A stretch of 64,000 nt of DNA from Cercospora beticola (taxonomy: Eukaryota; Ascomycota; Dothideomycetes; Mycosphaerellales; Mycosphaerellaceae), in contig NC_088935.1 of the NCBI RefSeq assembly GCF_033473495.1, positions 4,960,001 to 5,024,000 on the forward strand, written 5' to 3'. Below, in pieces: positions 8,442 to 19,249 of this stretch (position 1 is its first letter; each line of letters opens with the position of its first letter). The notes under the pieces were generated by a model. The model did no database searches. It saw nothing but the letters and a program-made list of their open reading frames with translations, and was not told the origin of the DNA. Both the position numbers and the translations under genes were made by a program.

Positions 8442-11225
8442 TCACTTCTCAGGCAGCTCTCGAAAGACTTTCTTCATGATGTTTTTGCTCTTTACCAGAT
8501 TGACAAGTCTCAGACGTTCATTGTCCAAATGTGCTGAGTCGCTGGCTTGGCCACAAGGGAAGTGAGCAGCAGGCGCACCAAATTCCTTCTCCAAAAATCG
8601 AATAGCGGGAATAGAGCCACCCTCCCGAATATACAGAGGCTTCTGGCGTTGTCTTGACTTGGTCACCTCAGTCATTGGGGTCAGAGGTGTCAGCGGCTCG
8701 ACGCTTCCATTCGCCAAGGTCTTGGACGTCGTTGGTGAGGGTTTCGTAGCTCCATGACCATTCGGTCGTGAGCTCAGAGACAAATTCGGAGGGTGGACCG
8801 AAGACTTCCGTCGATGGCTGAACTGTTCGATAGGACCCCATTCCTCCATGATGGCAGCTTCCAGAGTCTGGAAGATATCATTTCTAAAGTCACCCAGCCA
8901 TGGTTCGGCTTTGTGATCAATGCTTACGTCGAGAATGTTGCTCGTTTCAAGCTTCTGGAACTGGTCTCTCAAATACGCCTCCAGTGCCTCCGAAACTTGC
9001 GTGGCTTCCTGATTTGGCACGAGTCGGATGGAGATTGCTGCCTTTGCCATGCGTGGAATGATTGTTGCATTGTCAGGGCCGGAAGTCTGGAAGCGATGTA
9101 TTGTGAGAGACGCTTCCCGCCATCTCCGCATCAGCGATTTCGCAATAGTCTCGGGATCTCCCAGGTCCGGGTTGCGCGACACCAAAGCATTTGTGATATC
9201 ATCATACAATTCAGCTTCTTCTTCGCTTAGATCGGGCACCGCGTCGTAGAAACCGGGTATGTTGACTTCGCCATTCTTCCCGGACAATGTTCCAAGCAAT
9301 AACACGAGGTCTTTGAGCGCCTCGTCCAACTGTGCACTGCCGTCGACACCAGAATGCAAATCAGGATGGTTGCTCTCTACCGAGACTGTGGCATGAATAA
9401 CTCCACGTAGCCCGTAAGTCAAGCATGGTATCCTGTCATCGAGCCAGTAGCTGTTGGCCAGTAAAATCCAGTCCACGTCTCCAATCTTGCTTTTGCTGGC
9501 TTGCACGGCCCTCTCGAAACCACGAGAGCCGCACTCTTCCTCACCCTCGATCAGGAAGATGATGTCGGATGCCAATGCTTGCTCACTCATCAGTTCTGCG
9601 CAAGCGAAGATGGCAGCCATGATCGGTCCCTTGTTATCAGATGTGCCGCGACCATACAAATAGCCATCTATACCTTGCATATTGAACGGATCTGTGAGCC
9701 ATTTCCCGCTGTCATTGTTGGCTGCCACAACATCGTAGTGGCCGTAGAAGAGGATCTTCTTCCGCTGAGCGGCTGTAGCAGGATTGCCTCGAAACCGCGC
9801 CAAGATGACTGGGTTGCAGCCATCTTCCGCTGCTAGCATCTCAGTCGAAGCGCCAAAATTCTTGAATACCGAGCGCAGCCATGACGCGCCTCTTCTGCAG
9901 TCCGCCTTGTGTCTGTAGTCTGATGAGACTGTTTTGCAGGCGACAAATCGTCGTAACAATTCCACCAGTTGCTCGTTGGACGTCCTGCTAGGCAGTACGC
10001 TGAGCCGAATACAATCACTGACATCCCAGATGGCCACGCTGTTGTCGTTTGAGCCTGTCACATAGATCGGCCTCGAATTGTTGAAGGAAAATGCTGACGC
10101 GAGGATGCGGCCGTCGTGTGCCTTCCAGCCAGTTTTCAGCTGATACTGGCGATCATACTTTCTGACCTCTCCATTCACAGCAGCTGTGAAAAGGAAATTT
10201 CCTCCAACGGAGATGGTGAGCACATCGTCCCGGTGTGCTTTGAGGTTTCGCACAAGCTGTCGCGTTTCCAGGTCCCAGACATCGACTTCTCCACGACTGC
10301 GACCAGAGTACAGGAATGTGCCGTCCATAGCGATCGATAGAATGGAGTGTCCCTCTTCCCTCCCATCGTCCAGCGTGTAGAGTTCTTGAATGGCACCTCC
10401 GTCATCTGCATCCAGCTTCCACAGCTTGATCACTCCATCTCCACCTCCGGTCACCAGTGTTTCTTCGCCATACCGTTCCGGCACGCCTTCTTTTGCAAGC
10501 AGCATGCAGTACACATAGCCATAATGCGCAAAGTGTCTGACCTTCTCTTTGTCAATCTCAATTACATCGCCTCCCTTCGCGTGTCTGGGGATGTAATCCG
10601 ACCCAGCAGGCTTCGGTGTCTGAACACCACCCGGCCCTCTCGAATCGAAGAATCGATCATTGCCTCGCAAGGATGTCGGTATCGCCGATGGTGCCTGTTG
10701 TGAAATCTTGCACCACTGTATCGTTGTGTTCTGTGCTCCTAAATACGCCGTCTCCAAGCTCGCCGAATATGCCACACAAAAGACATCGCCGACGTCGAAG
10801 GAGCTGTACAAGCAGTAGACTCTCTTGAGCGTCTTTGTGCTCCAGATATTGACGATCCGGTCTCCTGAGCAGGAGAAGAGCAGTGTTTGGTCTTGTGACA
10901 GGTGCAGCCCAAGCACACTGCCTCGATGCCCTTCAATCACCGCTTTTTTCTCATATGTGCGCAAGCTGTAGACTACAATCTCCCCGGCCTGTGTTCCAGC
11001 ATAGATGTGGTCATCAGATATGACTATTGCCAAAATGGAGTTGGTATTGCGAAGCCGTTGGCTCAAGGTGGGAACAGCATCGTGCTTATTGTCAGAGCTC
11101 TCGCCCTTCGAATAGAAGTCTCGCTGGTATGAGTTCGGCAAGGAACTGCTCGCTTCGTCGGTCTCCGAGCCTGTGGTCGCGGTGGAAGGAGTTAGCGCTC
11201 GGCGGATTTGTAGGGCTGACGACAT
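8442..11225 (-). CDS. DUG2: Dug2-like WD40 / M20 metallopeptidase (glutathione degradation)
   Basis: Single exon, 927 residues, from a clear ATG. The N-terminal about 390 residues carry WD40 repeats (ILAIVISDDHIYAGTQAGEI, LSQDQTLLFSCSGDRIVNIW, YVTGSNDNSVAIWD). The rest is an M20-family peptidase with metal-site motifs: YGHYDVV near residue 495, YGRGTSDNKGP, IEGEEECGSRG, and a C-terminal ASDSAHLDNERL. WD40 fused to M20 is the hallmark of yeast Dug2. In yeast, Dug2 with the amidotransferase Dug3 removes the gamma-glutamyl group of glutathione, and Dug1 then cleaves Cys-Gly. A Ser/Pro-rich insert of about 60 residues (NGHGATKPSPTTSKTL) sits before the last catalytic block. No DUG3 or DUG1 lies in this window. 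It is 282 bp upstream of, and on the same strand as, the P-loop ATPase gene. Confidence 0.92.
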   Translation of the reverse strand: MSSALQIRRALTPSTATTGSETDEASSSLPNSYQRDFYSKGESSDNKHDAVPTLSQRLRNTNSILAIVISDDHIYAGTQAGEIVVYSLRTYEKKAVIEGHRGSVLGLHLSQDQTLLFSCSGDRIVNIWSTKTLKRVYCLYSSFDVGDVFCVAYSASLETAYLGAQNTTIQWCKISQQAPSAIPTSLRGNDRFFDSRGPGGVQTPKPAGSDYIPRHAKGGDVIEIDKEKVRHFAHYGYVYCMLLAKEGVPERYGEETLVTGGGDGVIKLWKLDADDGGAIQELYTLDDGREEGHSILSIAMDGTFLYSGRSRGEVDVWDLETRQLVRNLKAHRDDVLTISVGGNFLFTAAVNGEVRKYDRQYQLKTGWKAHDGRILASAFSFNNSRPIYVTGSNDNSVAIWDVSDCIRLSVLPSRTSNEQLVELLRRFVACKTVSSDYRHKADCRRGASWLRSVFKNFGASTEMLAAEDGCNPVILARFRGNPATAAQRKKILFYGHYDVVAANNDSGKWLTDPFNMQGIDGYLYGRGTSDNKGPIMAAIFACAELMSEQALASDIIFLIEGEEECGSRGFERAVQASKSKIGDVDWILLANSYWLDDRIPCLTYGLRGVIHATVSVESNHPDLHSGVDGSAQLDEALKDLVLLLGTLSGKNGEVNIPGFYDAVPDLSEEEAELYDDITNALVSRNPDLGDPETIAKSLMRRWREASLTIHRFQTSGPDNATIIPRMAKAAISIRLVPNQEATQVSEALEAYLRDQFQKLETSNILDVSIDHKAEPWLGDFRNDIFQTLEAAIMEEWGPIEQFSHRRKSSVHPPNLSLSSRPNGHGATKPSPTTSKTLANGSVEPLTPLTPMTEVTKSRQRQKPLYIREGGSIPAIRFLEKEFGAPAAHFPCGQASDSAHLDNERLRLVNLVKSKNIMKKVFRELPEK

Positions 11226-12341
11226 TAAACAGTGAAGTCGGCGGTAGCGACTAAAGGTGCAAGAGTAGTGGAGTGCGGCAAGGGGTGGTGGAGAGCAGCC
11301 GTGGAGGAGGGACGCGAGCTTTACCTTTATCGATGGGCATCTTGAACATCCGGAAGCGAAGCAAGCAATCCATCTTATTTATGTTGTGCTGCCGACGAAT
11401 GAGGGTGATCGCGTGATTGAGTATCTCACCTTCGAGTGAAGCTGCTCTTATGACACCACTGGCCTGGCCGTGTTCCTGTCCAGCATTGCTCAAACTCTCT
11501 TCGACATCCCATTGCCAGCTGCCCCTCCTGCCCCATCCCTCTGAACAATCACTCCGTATGGCGAGATGCATGCTGAATGTCGTCCATTACCAATATACAG
11601 ACAACAATGAGAAGCAAGAAGAACAAGACGGATAGGATAGGAGTCAACAAGTGCAGCGATAATTGGGCGCTGAGTCGTCGTACACAATTGCGCCATCGAG
11701 CGCACTGAAGCCTCCTGTCACGAATCGCTGTGCCTGTGCGGAGCGGTGTACTCAACGCAGCATGACACCCATGCTTTGTGGAACGAGTAGCAAGACAAGC
11801 AGCAGTCTGCCTACGTACATGCACACCGCACGGAAAGGAGCCTATCCTCCCCAGGTGCCGTGATCGCCATGTTTTCCATCACGCTCGGCGCCTTGGCCTG
11901 GCGGAGGCTGCATGAAGCCCGAGGACGCCGATAATAAGAAGAGATGATCGTGATGCAGTCTGTGCTAAATTGTGCCGTACCGACTAGACTTGCATCTGCC
12001 GAGAGCTTCGCGTGTGTTGAAGTGCCACGATTACGATGAGGTGTCACTCGACGCCCGCTTTCTCTGAGCACAAACTGAATGCGGAAGACGAGATGCATGT
12101 GAAAGCCGATCTTTCACGTTGCATACGCAGGGCCCATCTTACAAGCCGAACATTTCCATGCGAAGTCGCGGCAGTCAGCCCGTGTGTGGACACCTCTGCG
12201 ATCAATCACATTCTGTTGCCGGTCTGCCATATCAGCCGCTGAACTGATGTGTGCATCATGTGTGGCTTATTCTTCGTTCAATCGTTGTATCATACAGCTA
12301 TACAAGATTGGCATTGTCCGCTATGCGGGATGTCCATATCT
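11226..12341. other. Gene-free interval between DUG2 and msrB
   Basis: About 1.1 kb with only short overlapping frames on both strands and no recognisable domain or convincing spliced frame. It must contain the DUG2 promoter at the left and the msrB 3' region at the right. Confidence 0.4.
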
Positions 12342-13028
12342 CTAGAGCTCGCTCTTCTTACCCTCCGTGACCGGGTCGTTCTCGTTGAACTGAATGCTCA
12401 CGCTGTTCACACAATGTCTCTCATCCGTCGGCGTCTGGTATCCCTCTCCCTTGAACACATGCCCCAAATGCCCGCCGCAGTTTGAGCATACAATTTCCGT
12501 CCTCTCCATGCCAAATGTGCGATCGGTATGTCTCGTTACAGCGCCTGGGACAGCGTCGAAGAATGCAGGCCACCCGCAGCCAGACTTGAACTTGTGATTT
12601 GCTTTGTATAGAGGCGCCGAACAGCCGGCGCAAGTATAAACGCCTGCTTCGGGCATGTGCTTGTCATATTTGCCAGTGAAGGGCGCTTCGGTGCCCTTCT
12701 CGCGCAGGATACGGAATTGTTCTGAAGAGGAGTCTCATCAGTGGACGTCCCTGAAGTGTCCCACCCACGGTACCTTGATGGTAGCTTCACAACTTCACTT
12801 ACCCTTATTCAGCTGCGCCTGCCATTCCTGATCCGTCTTTTGCAGTGGGTATGACATTTTGCGAGATTCGGCGGTCGAGAACAGAGAGCCGATGAAAGGC
12901 AGTGGCATAGAAGCTCGGAGGGCGGTCGGTCTCGCGATGGAGTTGAATGGACCTGGCGCGGTTCGGGCGGTGGTATTCGAAAAGGCGTAGAAGGCTCGAA
13001 TGAAGGTCGGGATCGATGGGAAGCGCAT
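12342..13028 (-). CDS. Peptide methionine-R-sulfoxide reductase (MsrB)
   Basis: Two exons (13028-12803 and 12721-12342) joined over an 81-bp intron with a GTAAGT donor, giving 201 residues. It reduces the R epimer of methionine sulfoxide in proteins, using thioredoxin. The core shows two zinc-binding CxxC pairs (CAGC and CSNC), the family motif SGCGWPAFFDAV, GGHLGHVF, and the catalytic cysteine in ERHCVNS. The N-terminus MRFPSIPTFIRAFYAFS is basic, hydroxylated and free of acidic residues, as in mitochondrial presequences. A second in-frame ATG (MSYPLQKTDQEWQ), about 55 residues in, sits where cytosolic MsrBs begin. I place the start at 13028 because no upstream ATG continues the frame. Dual localisation is inference. 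Confidence 0.9.
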
Positions 13029-14193
13029 GAAGAGCTTCGTGAGTGCAGTGGCGAGGTCGAAAGGATGCTGACGGTATGAGGGCAATTAAAGAAAGGTGTA
13101 CTGCAATACATTCAGCATCTCGCCGCCGCCGCCTCTGGCCCACGAGCTATGGCGTCATCGATTGAGAGCTTCGGTCGCCTCTCTCACGCGTTCGCGTCCA
13201 CTTCACGTACAGGACTCAAATGTCAATTCCACCGCGTTGTGACTGACATGCACAATTTGACCACAGAAAACCGTTCCCGATCAATGCGGATAATTTGGAA
13301 TCGTTTTGAATCACGGCATGGACATCGAGTAGCAGGATGCCCTCGACTCAGTCACAAGCTCTTAGCTTTCCTTAGAATTGATCGGATTATGCATAAAAGC
13401 ACCGTCTTATGCCACTATTAAACATATCGGTCGGCAGCTACAACAGCTGGGTTATTTTGAAGTGTCCACTGAGTATGCAGGCGTCAAAGCAAGTCTTTCG
13501 AGTGCAGGAGAAGCACATCCATTGCCATCATATCGACCCAAAACCATAACGATACACTCCATTAGCACTCATGGCGATTTTGTAAGGCAAATGTCAAACA
13601 CGAAGCCAACAATCAAGTGCCAGCATCGTCGTGACTTTTCAGGCAGATGTGTGGTGCATTTTGGAGGGAGAAATAAGTACACTCCCGCTGGGTCTCGAAT
13701 ACTGCTGCTCGCCCGCTGCAATAAAGCATGTTGGCGCGTGAGGTCGTGTCTATATCTCGAGACAGTGCAGCTGTCATGGTCGTAGAACTCTCGAGTATTC
13801 TTGAAGAAGTGATGGCTTCGAAAATATGGAGTAGAGCTGCTGGAGGTCATCGTCATGAATGGGGCGGCTGCGTTAGATTACAGTCAGAAACCTGCGAGGT
13901 CGGAATGTGTGTCTTCGTAGCGTCAGCTGCGACCGACGCGAAGCTGGCGCAAGATCATCACATGCAAAGATTCGTGGAACTCATGATCAAGTGAGGTTCA
14001 TGTACGTGTAGGAGGTATGGAAGGCTGCAGAACAGAGCTCGGCTTTGGCGGCAGGAGCTCGGGGCAGGTGATCAACTTCCCACCATCCCGGCAGGATCCC
14101 ATGCTCACTCTACTAAAACAACAACCATGTTGCTGACAAGTATGCCCAAATTTGTGGCATGCGACACTCGCCATATGCTCAAGCATTCATAGC
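13029..14193. other. Gene-free interval
   Basis: About 1.2 kb between divergent genes (msrB on minus, the MFS gene on plus). It contains only short overlapping frames with no domain signal. It presumably holds both promoters. Confidence 0.4.
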
Positions 14194-16122
14194 ATGCCCG
14201 ACCGGTCCAGCGTCGACCATGAGCTGCAGAAACTCGACCGCGAATCACTGGAAGAGCACACGGAGGAAACACGAGCTACGGTGACCGATATGGCGGACAC
14301 AGACCGCTACGAACGACAGCCTCTGACCGGCGGAGAATCTGGTCAAGCAGAAGGGAAAGATCGCTCGACGACTGGGCTGAATAGGAGGACGGTGCGCAAG
14401 CTGGACACGATCCTGCTACCGTTCCTCGCGTTGCTGTTTCTACTGAACAGCTTGGACAAGAGTAACATTGGAAATGCCGAAACTGCTGGCTTCACCTACG
14501 ATACCGGGCTATCGCGACAAGATGTGCATACGTCAATGGGCGTGTTCTTCTTCGTCTTCGTGGCATTGCAGCCCGTGGGAGCAGCCTTGGGACGCCGTTT
14601 TGGCATGCGCCGCTATGTGCCAACGTGCATGAGCCTCTGGGGACTAAGCACGATTCTACACATCTACGTACGAAAGAGATGGCACTTGATCCTGCTGAGG
14701 GTTATGATCGCAACATTAGAGGCGGGCTTCTATCCAACAGCCGTGAGCTACATGAGTTTGTTCTACACAAAGTTCGAGTTCGCAACGCGCCTGGGCTTCT
14801 TCTACGGCATGACTGCTGTGGCAGGTGTAGTTGGCGGTGTTCTGAGCTGGGCTGTATTTTCGGAGTTCCCTGGACACGACGATGACCCCAGCGCACCGGA
14901 GCTTCCTCCCTCGATACGACGCGCGCCAGGCAGTACTGGGTGGAAGAGCTGGGAAGTTCTTTTCCTGATCGAAGGCTGTGTGACTATGACTGTCGCATTG
15001 ATCGGCTTCTTGTGGCTGCCCCGATCCGCAGATTCAGCCTGGTTCCTGACCAGCGAGGAACGAGCTTGGGCAGAGTCTCGCATGCGGGCAGACACATATC
15101 CTGACGAGGTCGAAGGCAAGCAAGCCCATGATAGCAACACCGATAGCGTACTGCGGCACGACTTTGATACAGATGCGCGACCCTTAAATGGCCGAGCAGA
15201 AGACACAGCAGATGAAATGCACGAGGGGCTGTTGGATGAGGAAGATCCACTTACCCTGAGTCGCCGAGAAAGACGAAAGTCAACAATCTCTGCTATCTCT
15301 GTTACTCGTGACTCCGGCCTCAGCAGATACGACATTGTTTCTGCGTTTTTCAACTACAAAATCTGGCACCTTTTGGTATGCAATGTGCTCAGCGCCATCC
15401 CGGCCACGGCTTTTGGCGTGCTCCTGCCTATTCTGGTGAAGGAGCTGTCGCCCTCCTTGAACCTATCGCCAGCTGCATCGAACCTACTCTCGGCGCCGCC
15501 TTTCGCCTTCGGTGCGATCGTGCTATTCATCTTCGTAGCATGGTCAGATCGTGCGCGCATCAGGCTGGTGCCAATCATATGGGGACTCTTCCTTCTGCTC
15601 GTCGGCTTGACCTTGACAGTACTCGCGCCGATCGACAATTATTGGCTTCGGTATTTTTCCCTCTGCGTCCTGCTTTCAGGTTCATTCATAGCTTCGCCTC
15701 TTACAGTCGCATGGCTAGCCAACAATACACCGGAACCTGGCAAGCGCGCGATCTTACTTGGCATCAACGGCTGGGGAAACTTGGCCGGCGTCTTTGTCTC
15801 GATCCTGTTCACGCCAGCGGACAAGGAAGCCGGCTATGTGAGATCATTCTCTATACTTCTCGTCTGCGTACTGGCATCCTTGGCTGGATTTGCGGCCTTC
15901 AGGTTCCTGATCGTGAGAGAAAATAGGTGGCGTCGCGATGTGCTTCGAAGTTGGAGCAACGAGGAGAAAGAGCGCGAAGAGCTCTTGGGCGACGTGCCTG
16001 CACCAGACGATTTCCGAATGCGTGTCGCGCGAAGCACAGGGCTTCTCAAACTTGCGAGGAAAGCTGGGCTCGAGGAAGGCCGCAAAGGCGATGAACGACT
16101 GACGTTCAGATATGATTTATGA
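14194..16122 (+). CDS. MFS transporter, anion:cation symporter (Dal5/Tna1-like) type
   Basis: Intronless, 642 residues from ATG 14194 (MPDRSSVDHELQKLD). The longer frame begins only at a TTG. About 12 membrane helices are visible. The first starts LDTILLPFLALLFLLNSLDKSNIGNA, where LDKSNIGNA is typical of the fungal allantoate/nicotinate/pantothenate permease group. An LGRRFGMRR loop follows helix 2. Two unusual features are an about 80-residue hydrophilic N-terminus and an about 110-residue cytosolic loop between helices 6 and 7. That loop is acidic then basic (LLDEEDPLTLSRRERRKS) and is a likely site of regulation. Substrate is probably an organic anion or vitamin but cannot be read from sequence. 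The product is expected in the plasma membrane. No obvious metabolic partner is adjacent; the next gene is a glycosyltransferase. Confidence 0.85.
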   Translation: MPDRSSVDHELQKLDRESLEEHTEETRATVTDMADTDRYERQPLTGGESGQAEGKDRSTTGLNRRTVRKLDTILLPFLALLFLLNSLDKSNIGNAETAGFTYDTGLSRQDVHTSMGVFFFVFVALQPVGAALGRRFGMRRYVPTCMSLWGLSTILHIYVRKRWHLILLRVMIATLEAGFYPTAVSYMSLFYTKFEFATRLGFFYGMTAVAGVVGGVLSWAVFSEFPGHDDDPSAPELPPSIRRAPGSTGWKSWEVLFLIEGCVTMTVALIGFLWLPRSADSAWFLTSEERAWAESRMRADTYPDEVEGKQAHDSNTDSVLRHDFDTDARPLNGRAEDTADEMHEGLLDEEDPLTLSRRERRKSTISAISVTRDSGLSRYDIVSAFFNYKIWHLLVCNVLSAIPATAFGVLLPILVKELSPSLNLSPAASNLLSAPPFAFGAIVLFIFVAWSDRARIRLVPIIWGLFLLLVGLTLTVLAPIDNYWLRYFSLCVLLSGSFIASPLTVAWLANNTPEPGKRAILLGINGWGNLAGVFVSILFTPADKEAGYVRSFSILLVCVLASLAGFAAFRFLIVRENRWRRDVLRSWSNEEKEREELLGDVPAPDDFRMRVARSTGLLKLARKAGLEEGRKGDERLTFRYDL

Positions 16123-16678
16123 AAGACATGATATCAAAGGGACGTTGCGCGTGCATTGCTACCTAGTATCGAGAGACTACCTCCTACTGGCACCAATAAC
16201 CCTCTCGCAGCGTGGTACTGCAGGAGCCAGCTCTTTGATAAGGGATCCTAGGGCTCGAGCACACACATCTTGGCACGCATCCCTCGCAAGAAAGGTTCAT
16301 CTTCCCAATCGCCCTCATCGCCCTCCTTATCTTGAGCCCTACTGCAGCTTGTTCCTGTAAAATGCCCTATTTCAATTAACTGGTAGCCAACGCATGTTGT
16401 CTGCACGGGCCGAACGTTTGGGACGCCTGAGTCTAACTTAGCGAAGCGAGAGTTCGGCTATAATCAATCCTTGTTGAGCATCACTCGAGCGAAGGATGTG
16501 AGAGACCCACAACCAGCTGAGCACGATATCTTCAGCCGCAGTAGTCCGGGGTGCCGGACTGCGTGGTCGTTACACGCTGTCAACCTTGGCTAATCTATAT
16601 CATGGTTGTGCTTGTACTACCTGGATTCACCCACAAATTTCTCTTCAAGTCATCTTCTGAAATAATCGAATAGCAACC
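16123..16678. other. Promoter region of the glycosyltransferase gene
   Basis: A 556-bp interval without a supported gene. It holds the MFS 3' end and, at the right, the leader preceding the glycosyltransferase ATG in a good context (AGCAACCATGG). Confidence 0.4.
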
Positions 16679-18125
16679 ATGGGTTCAATTCCGCAAGACC
16701 AGAGCAAGACGCACATCATCATCGCAACTTTGTCGTTCTATGGACATGTACGGCCTTTGCGGTCTCTGGCCAGAGAGTTGACCTCTCGAGGATATCCTGT
16801 TACTTTCATCACAGGCAGCGTAAACAGGAAGAAAATCGAAACGATACCTGGTGTGGAGTTCGTGTCATTTCGTGGCAAAGCGGACTTTCATCCAGATCGA
16901 CTAAAGGAGGAATATCCTGATCGTCCTGAAAATGGCATGACTGCGCTCTATGATATGGAACATATCTTCTTCGGGCATATCCATGAGCAGTTCCAGGTTT
17001 TGCAAGAGGTCATACGAGATGTTGAGGCCAATGGTAGACAGGCTGTTGTGCTTCAAGATGCAGGTACATGCATCACGTTCTGGTAATCTTTGACAGCGCT
17101 GACTCTAGCTAGGCTTTACTGGTAGCGCACCCATGCTCCTCGAGAGCCCCCTCGCTCGCCGCGTACCAGTCATAAGCATTGGCCATATGCCATTGATGAT
17201 TCTCTCCAAAGACACTGCTCCGTTCGGCGCCGGCATGCAAAGTCAAGGCGAGGAAATCAACAAACAAATGAACGCTGGCGTTATCCAGATGTTCAGCGGT
17301 GTACACGAAGCCCTCAAACAACACCTCACTCCCTACAAATGCCCGATCGAACTCCCTTCAGCCTTCCCAGTCGACAACTTCTTCCTCCTCCCAGACATCT
17401 ACTGTCAACTCTGCCCTCCTGCCCTCGAGTACCCCCGCAATGACCTCCCCTCCAACATTCGATACTGCGGTACCCTAACCGGCGGCAACGACAAAAGACC
17501 CCTTCCAGAATGGTGGGAAGAATTCATCGTCAACACAACCGATACTCATCCTCTAGTAGTCGTCACCTCCGGCTCCCTCCCAGGCCTCGACATCAACCAT
17601 CTCATCCTCCCCACAATCCGCGTCTGCGCAGGCCTCCCAGTCCGCTTAGCAGTCTGCGCAGTACAAATCGAACGACCAACCGACTTGGTCCTACCAGCGA
17701 ATACCCGCTGGGCACAATGGATCGCCTTTGAAGATATTTTCCCCTATACATCTCTCATCGTCTCCTCAGGCGGCTATGGCGGAATCTCACAAGCGTTCGC
17801 AAGTGGCATCCCGATGGTTTTGGCTGGGACAAGTGAAGATAAAGTCGAAACTGGCTTGAGAGCAGAAATGACGGGTGCGGCGATTAATTTGAAGACTCAG
17901 ACGCCGAGTGATGAGCAGATTAGGGATGCTGTGGAGAGGGTTCTGAAGGATAAGACGTATATACTGAAAGCGAAGGAGATGAAGAAGGCTTGTGAGGAGC
18001 ATGATGCTGTGGAGAGTGTGGTTGGGGCTATTGAGGAGTTGAGGGAGAAGTTTTATGTTCAAGGTGAGGGGAGAGGGAAGGCGAGGGATGGTGGGATCCC
18101 GACGCCTGCTGAAGTTGAGGTGTGA
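16679..18125 (+). CDS. UGT-like glycosyltransferase (GT1 family)
   Basis: Two exons (16679-17063 and 17113-18125) around a 49-bp intron, giving 465 residues. The N-terminus has the family-1 acceptor motif TLSFYGHVRPLRSLARELTS, with the expected G-H-x-x-P histidine. The C-terminal nucleotide-sugar half has the patch IVSSGGYGGISQAFASGIPM, followed by ETGLRAEMTGAA and a long helical tail. Such enzymes move sugar from UDP- or dTDP-sugars to small lipophilic acceptors, including sterols and secondary metabolites. Oddity: the usual H-G-G of the donor patch is S-G-G here, so donor use may differ. A C-terminal GRGKARDGGIPTPAEVEV tail is family-atypical. No transmembrane helix is seen, so it is probably cytosolic. 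The acceptor is unknown. Confidence 0.82.
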
Positions 18126-18338
18126 GAGGAGTTCGTATTCCGGGAAGGTGGTAGTATACACTAGAACTCTCATACCTCAAAGAAAGTGCTGTCGATGCTG
18201 TTCCATTCACGTGGAGAGAAAGCCTGAGGTTTGCTGTCCTGTTTCATTCACCTTGTTCTCTTCCATATAAAGGCAAAGCATCATGCAAACTTTCACACTG
18301 ATCGTCATCGAAGTCGGCGCCGGGCCAAGCAGGAAAAG

Positions 18339-19249
18339 ATGAGCCGTCAACAACAATCCGAAGTAGCACATCGACGAGAGACAAGGAGAGCTAGCATGTA
18401 CTCTCAACTCTCGCGCACCGAGAGACGCAACTATTATGGGTATCCCCACGACCCGGTCTATGCTCGTCGATTGCGCGAGCAACGTGATGTGTACTTCTCC
18501 CGCCGCGTGGGCTCAGACTATCCGCCTTTGGATCCGAGTCAGAGGCGAGAGTCGTATGAGACGAGGAGCGGAGACGACTATCCGCAGGTAATTGACCCAC
18601 TTCGATCAACAAATTTGTCAGCCGGGACTGACGAAGGTATTAGCAGAGCCAGTATCGCTACCACGAAGTCGCAGACCGTGATTCAATGCGTAGCGATCCG
18701 AGAGGTTATGAAGCGGCCGAAGGATACGAGAGATACATATCTCGTTCCAGACGTTCTCGATCTCCAACTCGAGGTGAAGGTTCCGGTGAGTTCGAATTTA
18801 TACCCCACCTACCGTTTCCACAAACCATCCTGACACGCTCAGCAGGATACAGTAGCCAGCACAGTACATATGACTATGCTCATCCTACATTGGGGTACGA
18901 TGGATCGAGCCGTCGATACGATCCTCGTCCTGAATCCGGCACTTGGTCCTCTGTGTATGCAGAACCACGAGATGGCTACCATCGCGGCTCATACGACTAC
19001 ACGGGATCATCGAGATACGAGTTGACCGCTCCGGCATACCGTGGTAGCAACACCGGCTATCCTGGGGATCGCTCAAGCACCGCATACAGCTTCGACGCAA
19101 GAAACCCTTCGTCTCGCCTTTCATCTTCGATGTCTTCGACAAGGACCCGCACTCCGATGAATGAGTATCAACGCTATCAGTATGGCGCAGATGCCGTGCA
19201 GCGCTGGAATGAGGATCGGTATTTTGAAGATGGATATGGCCGGCGATGA
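18339..19249 (+). CDS. Low-complexity Arg/Tyr/Ser-rich protein
   Basis: Three exons: 18339-18587, 18644-18785 and 18846-19249, giving 264 residues. Splicing connects DDYPQ to QSQYRYHEVADRD and then GEGS to GYSSQHSTYDYAHP. The 60-bp second intron is a multiple of three and has no stop, so retention would only add 20 residues. Both acceptors are tandem (TAGCAG and CAGCAG). The protein is disordered in appearance. It is rich in Arg, Tyr, Ser and Asp, with repeated S-Y-D-Y and R-x-Y elements and an SRSRRSRSPTRGEGS stretch like the RS regions of splicing factors. No folded domain, signal peptide or membrane helix is visible. Function unknown; an RNA-granule or nuclear role is speculation. Confidence 0.6.

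Noticed and set aside
11251..11571. Extra upstream exon of DUG2 or a separate 106-codon gene
   Set aside because: The DUG2 ATG at 11225 is well placed, and the upstream frame lacks homology and a splice into DUG2.
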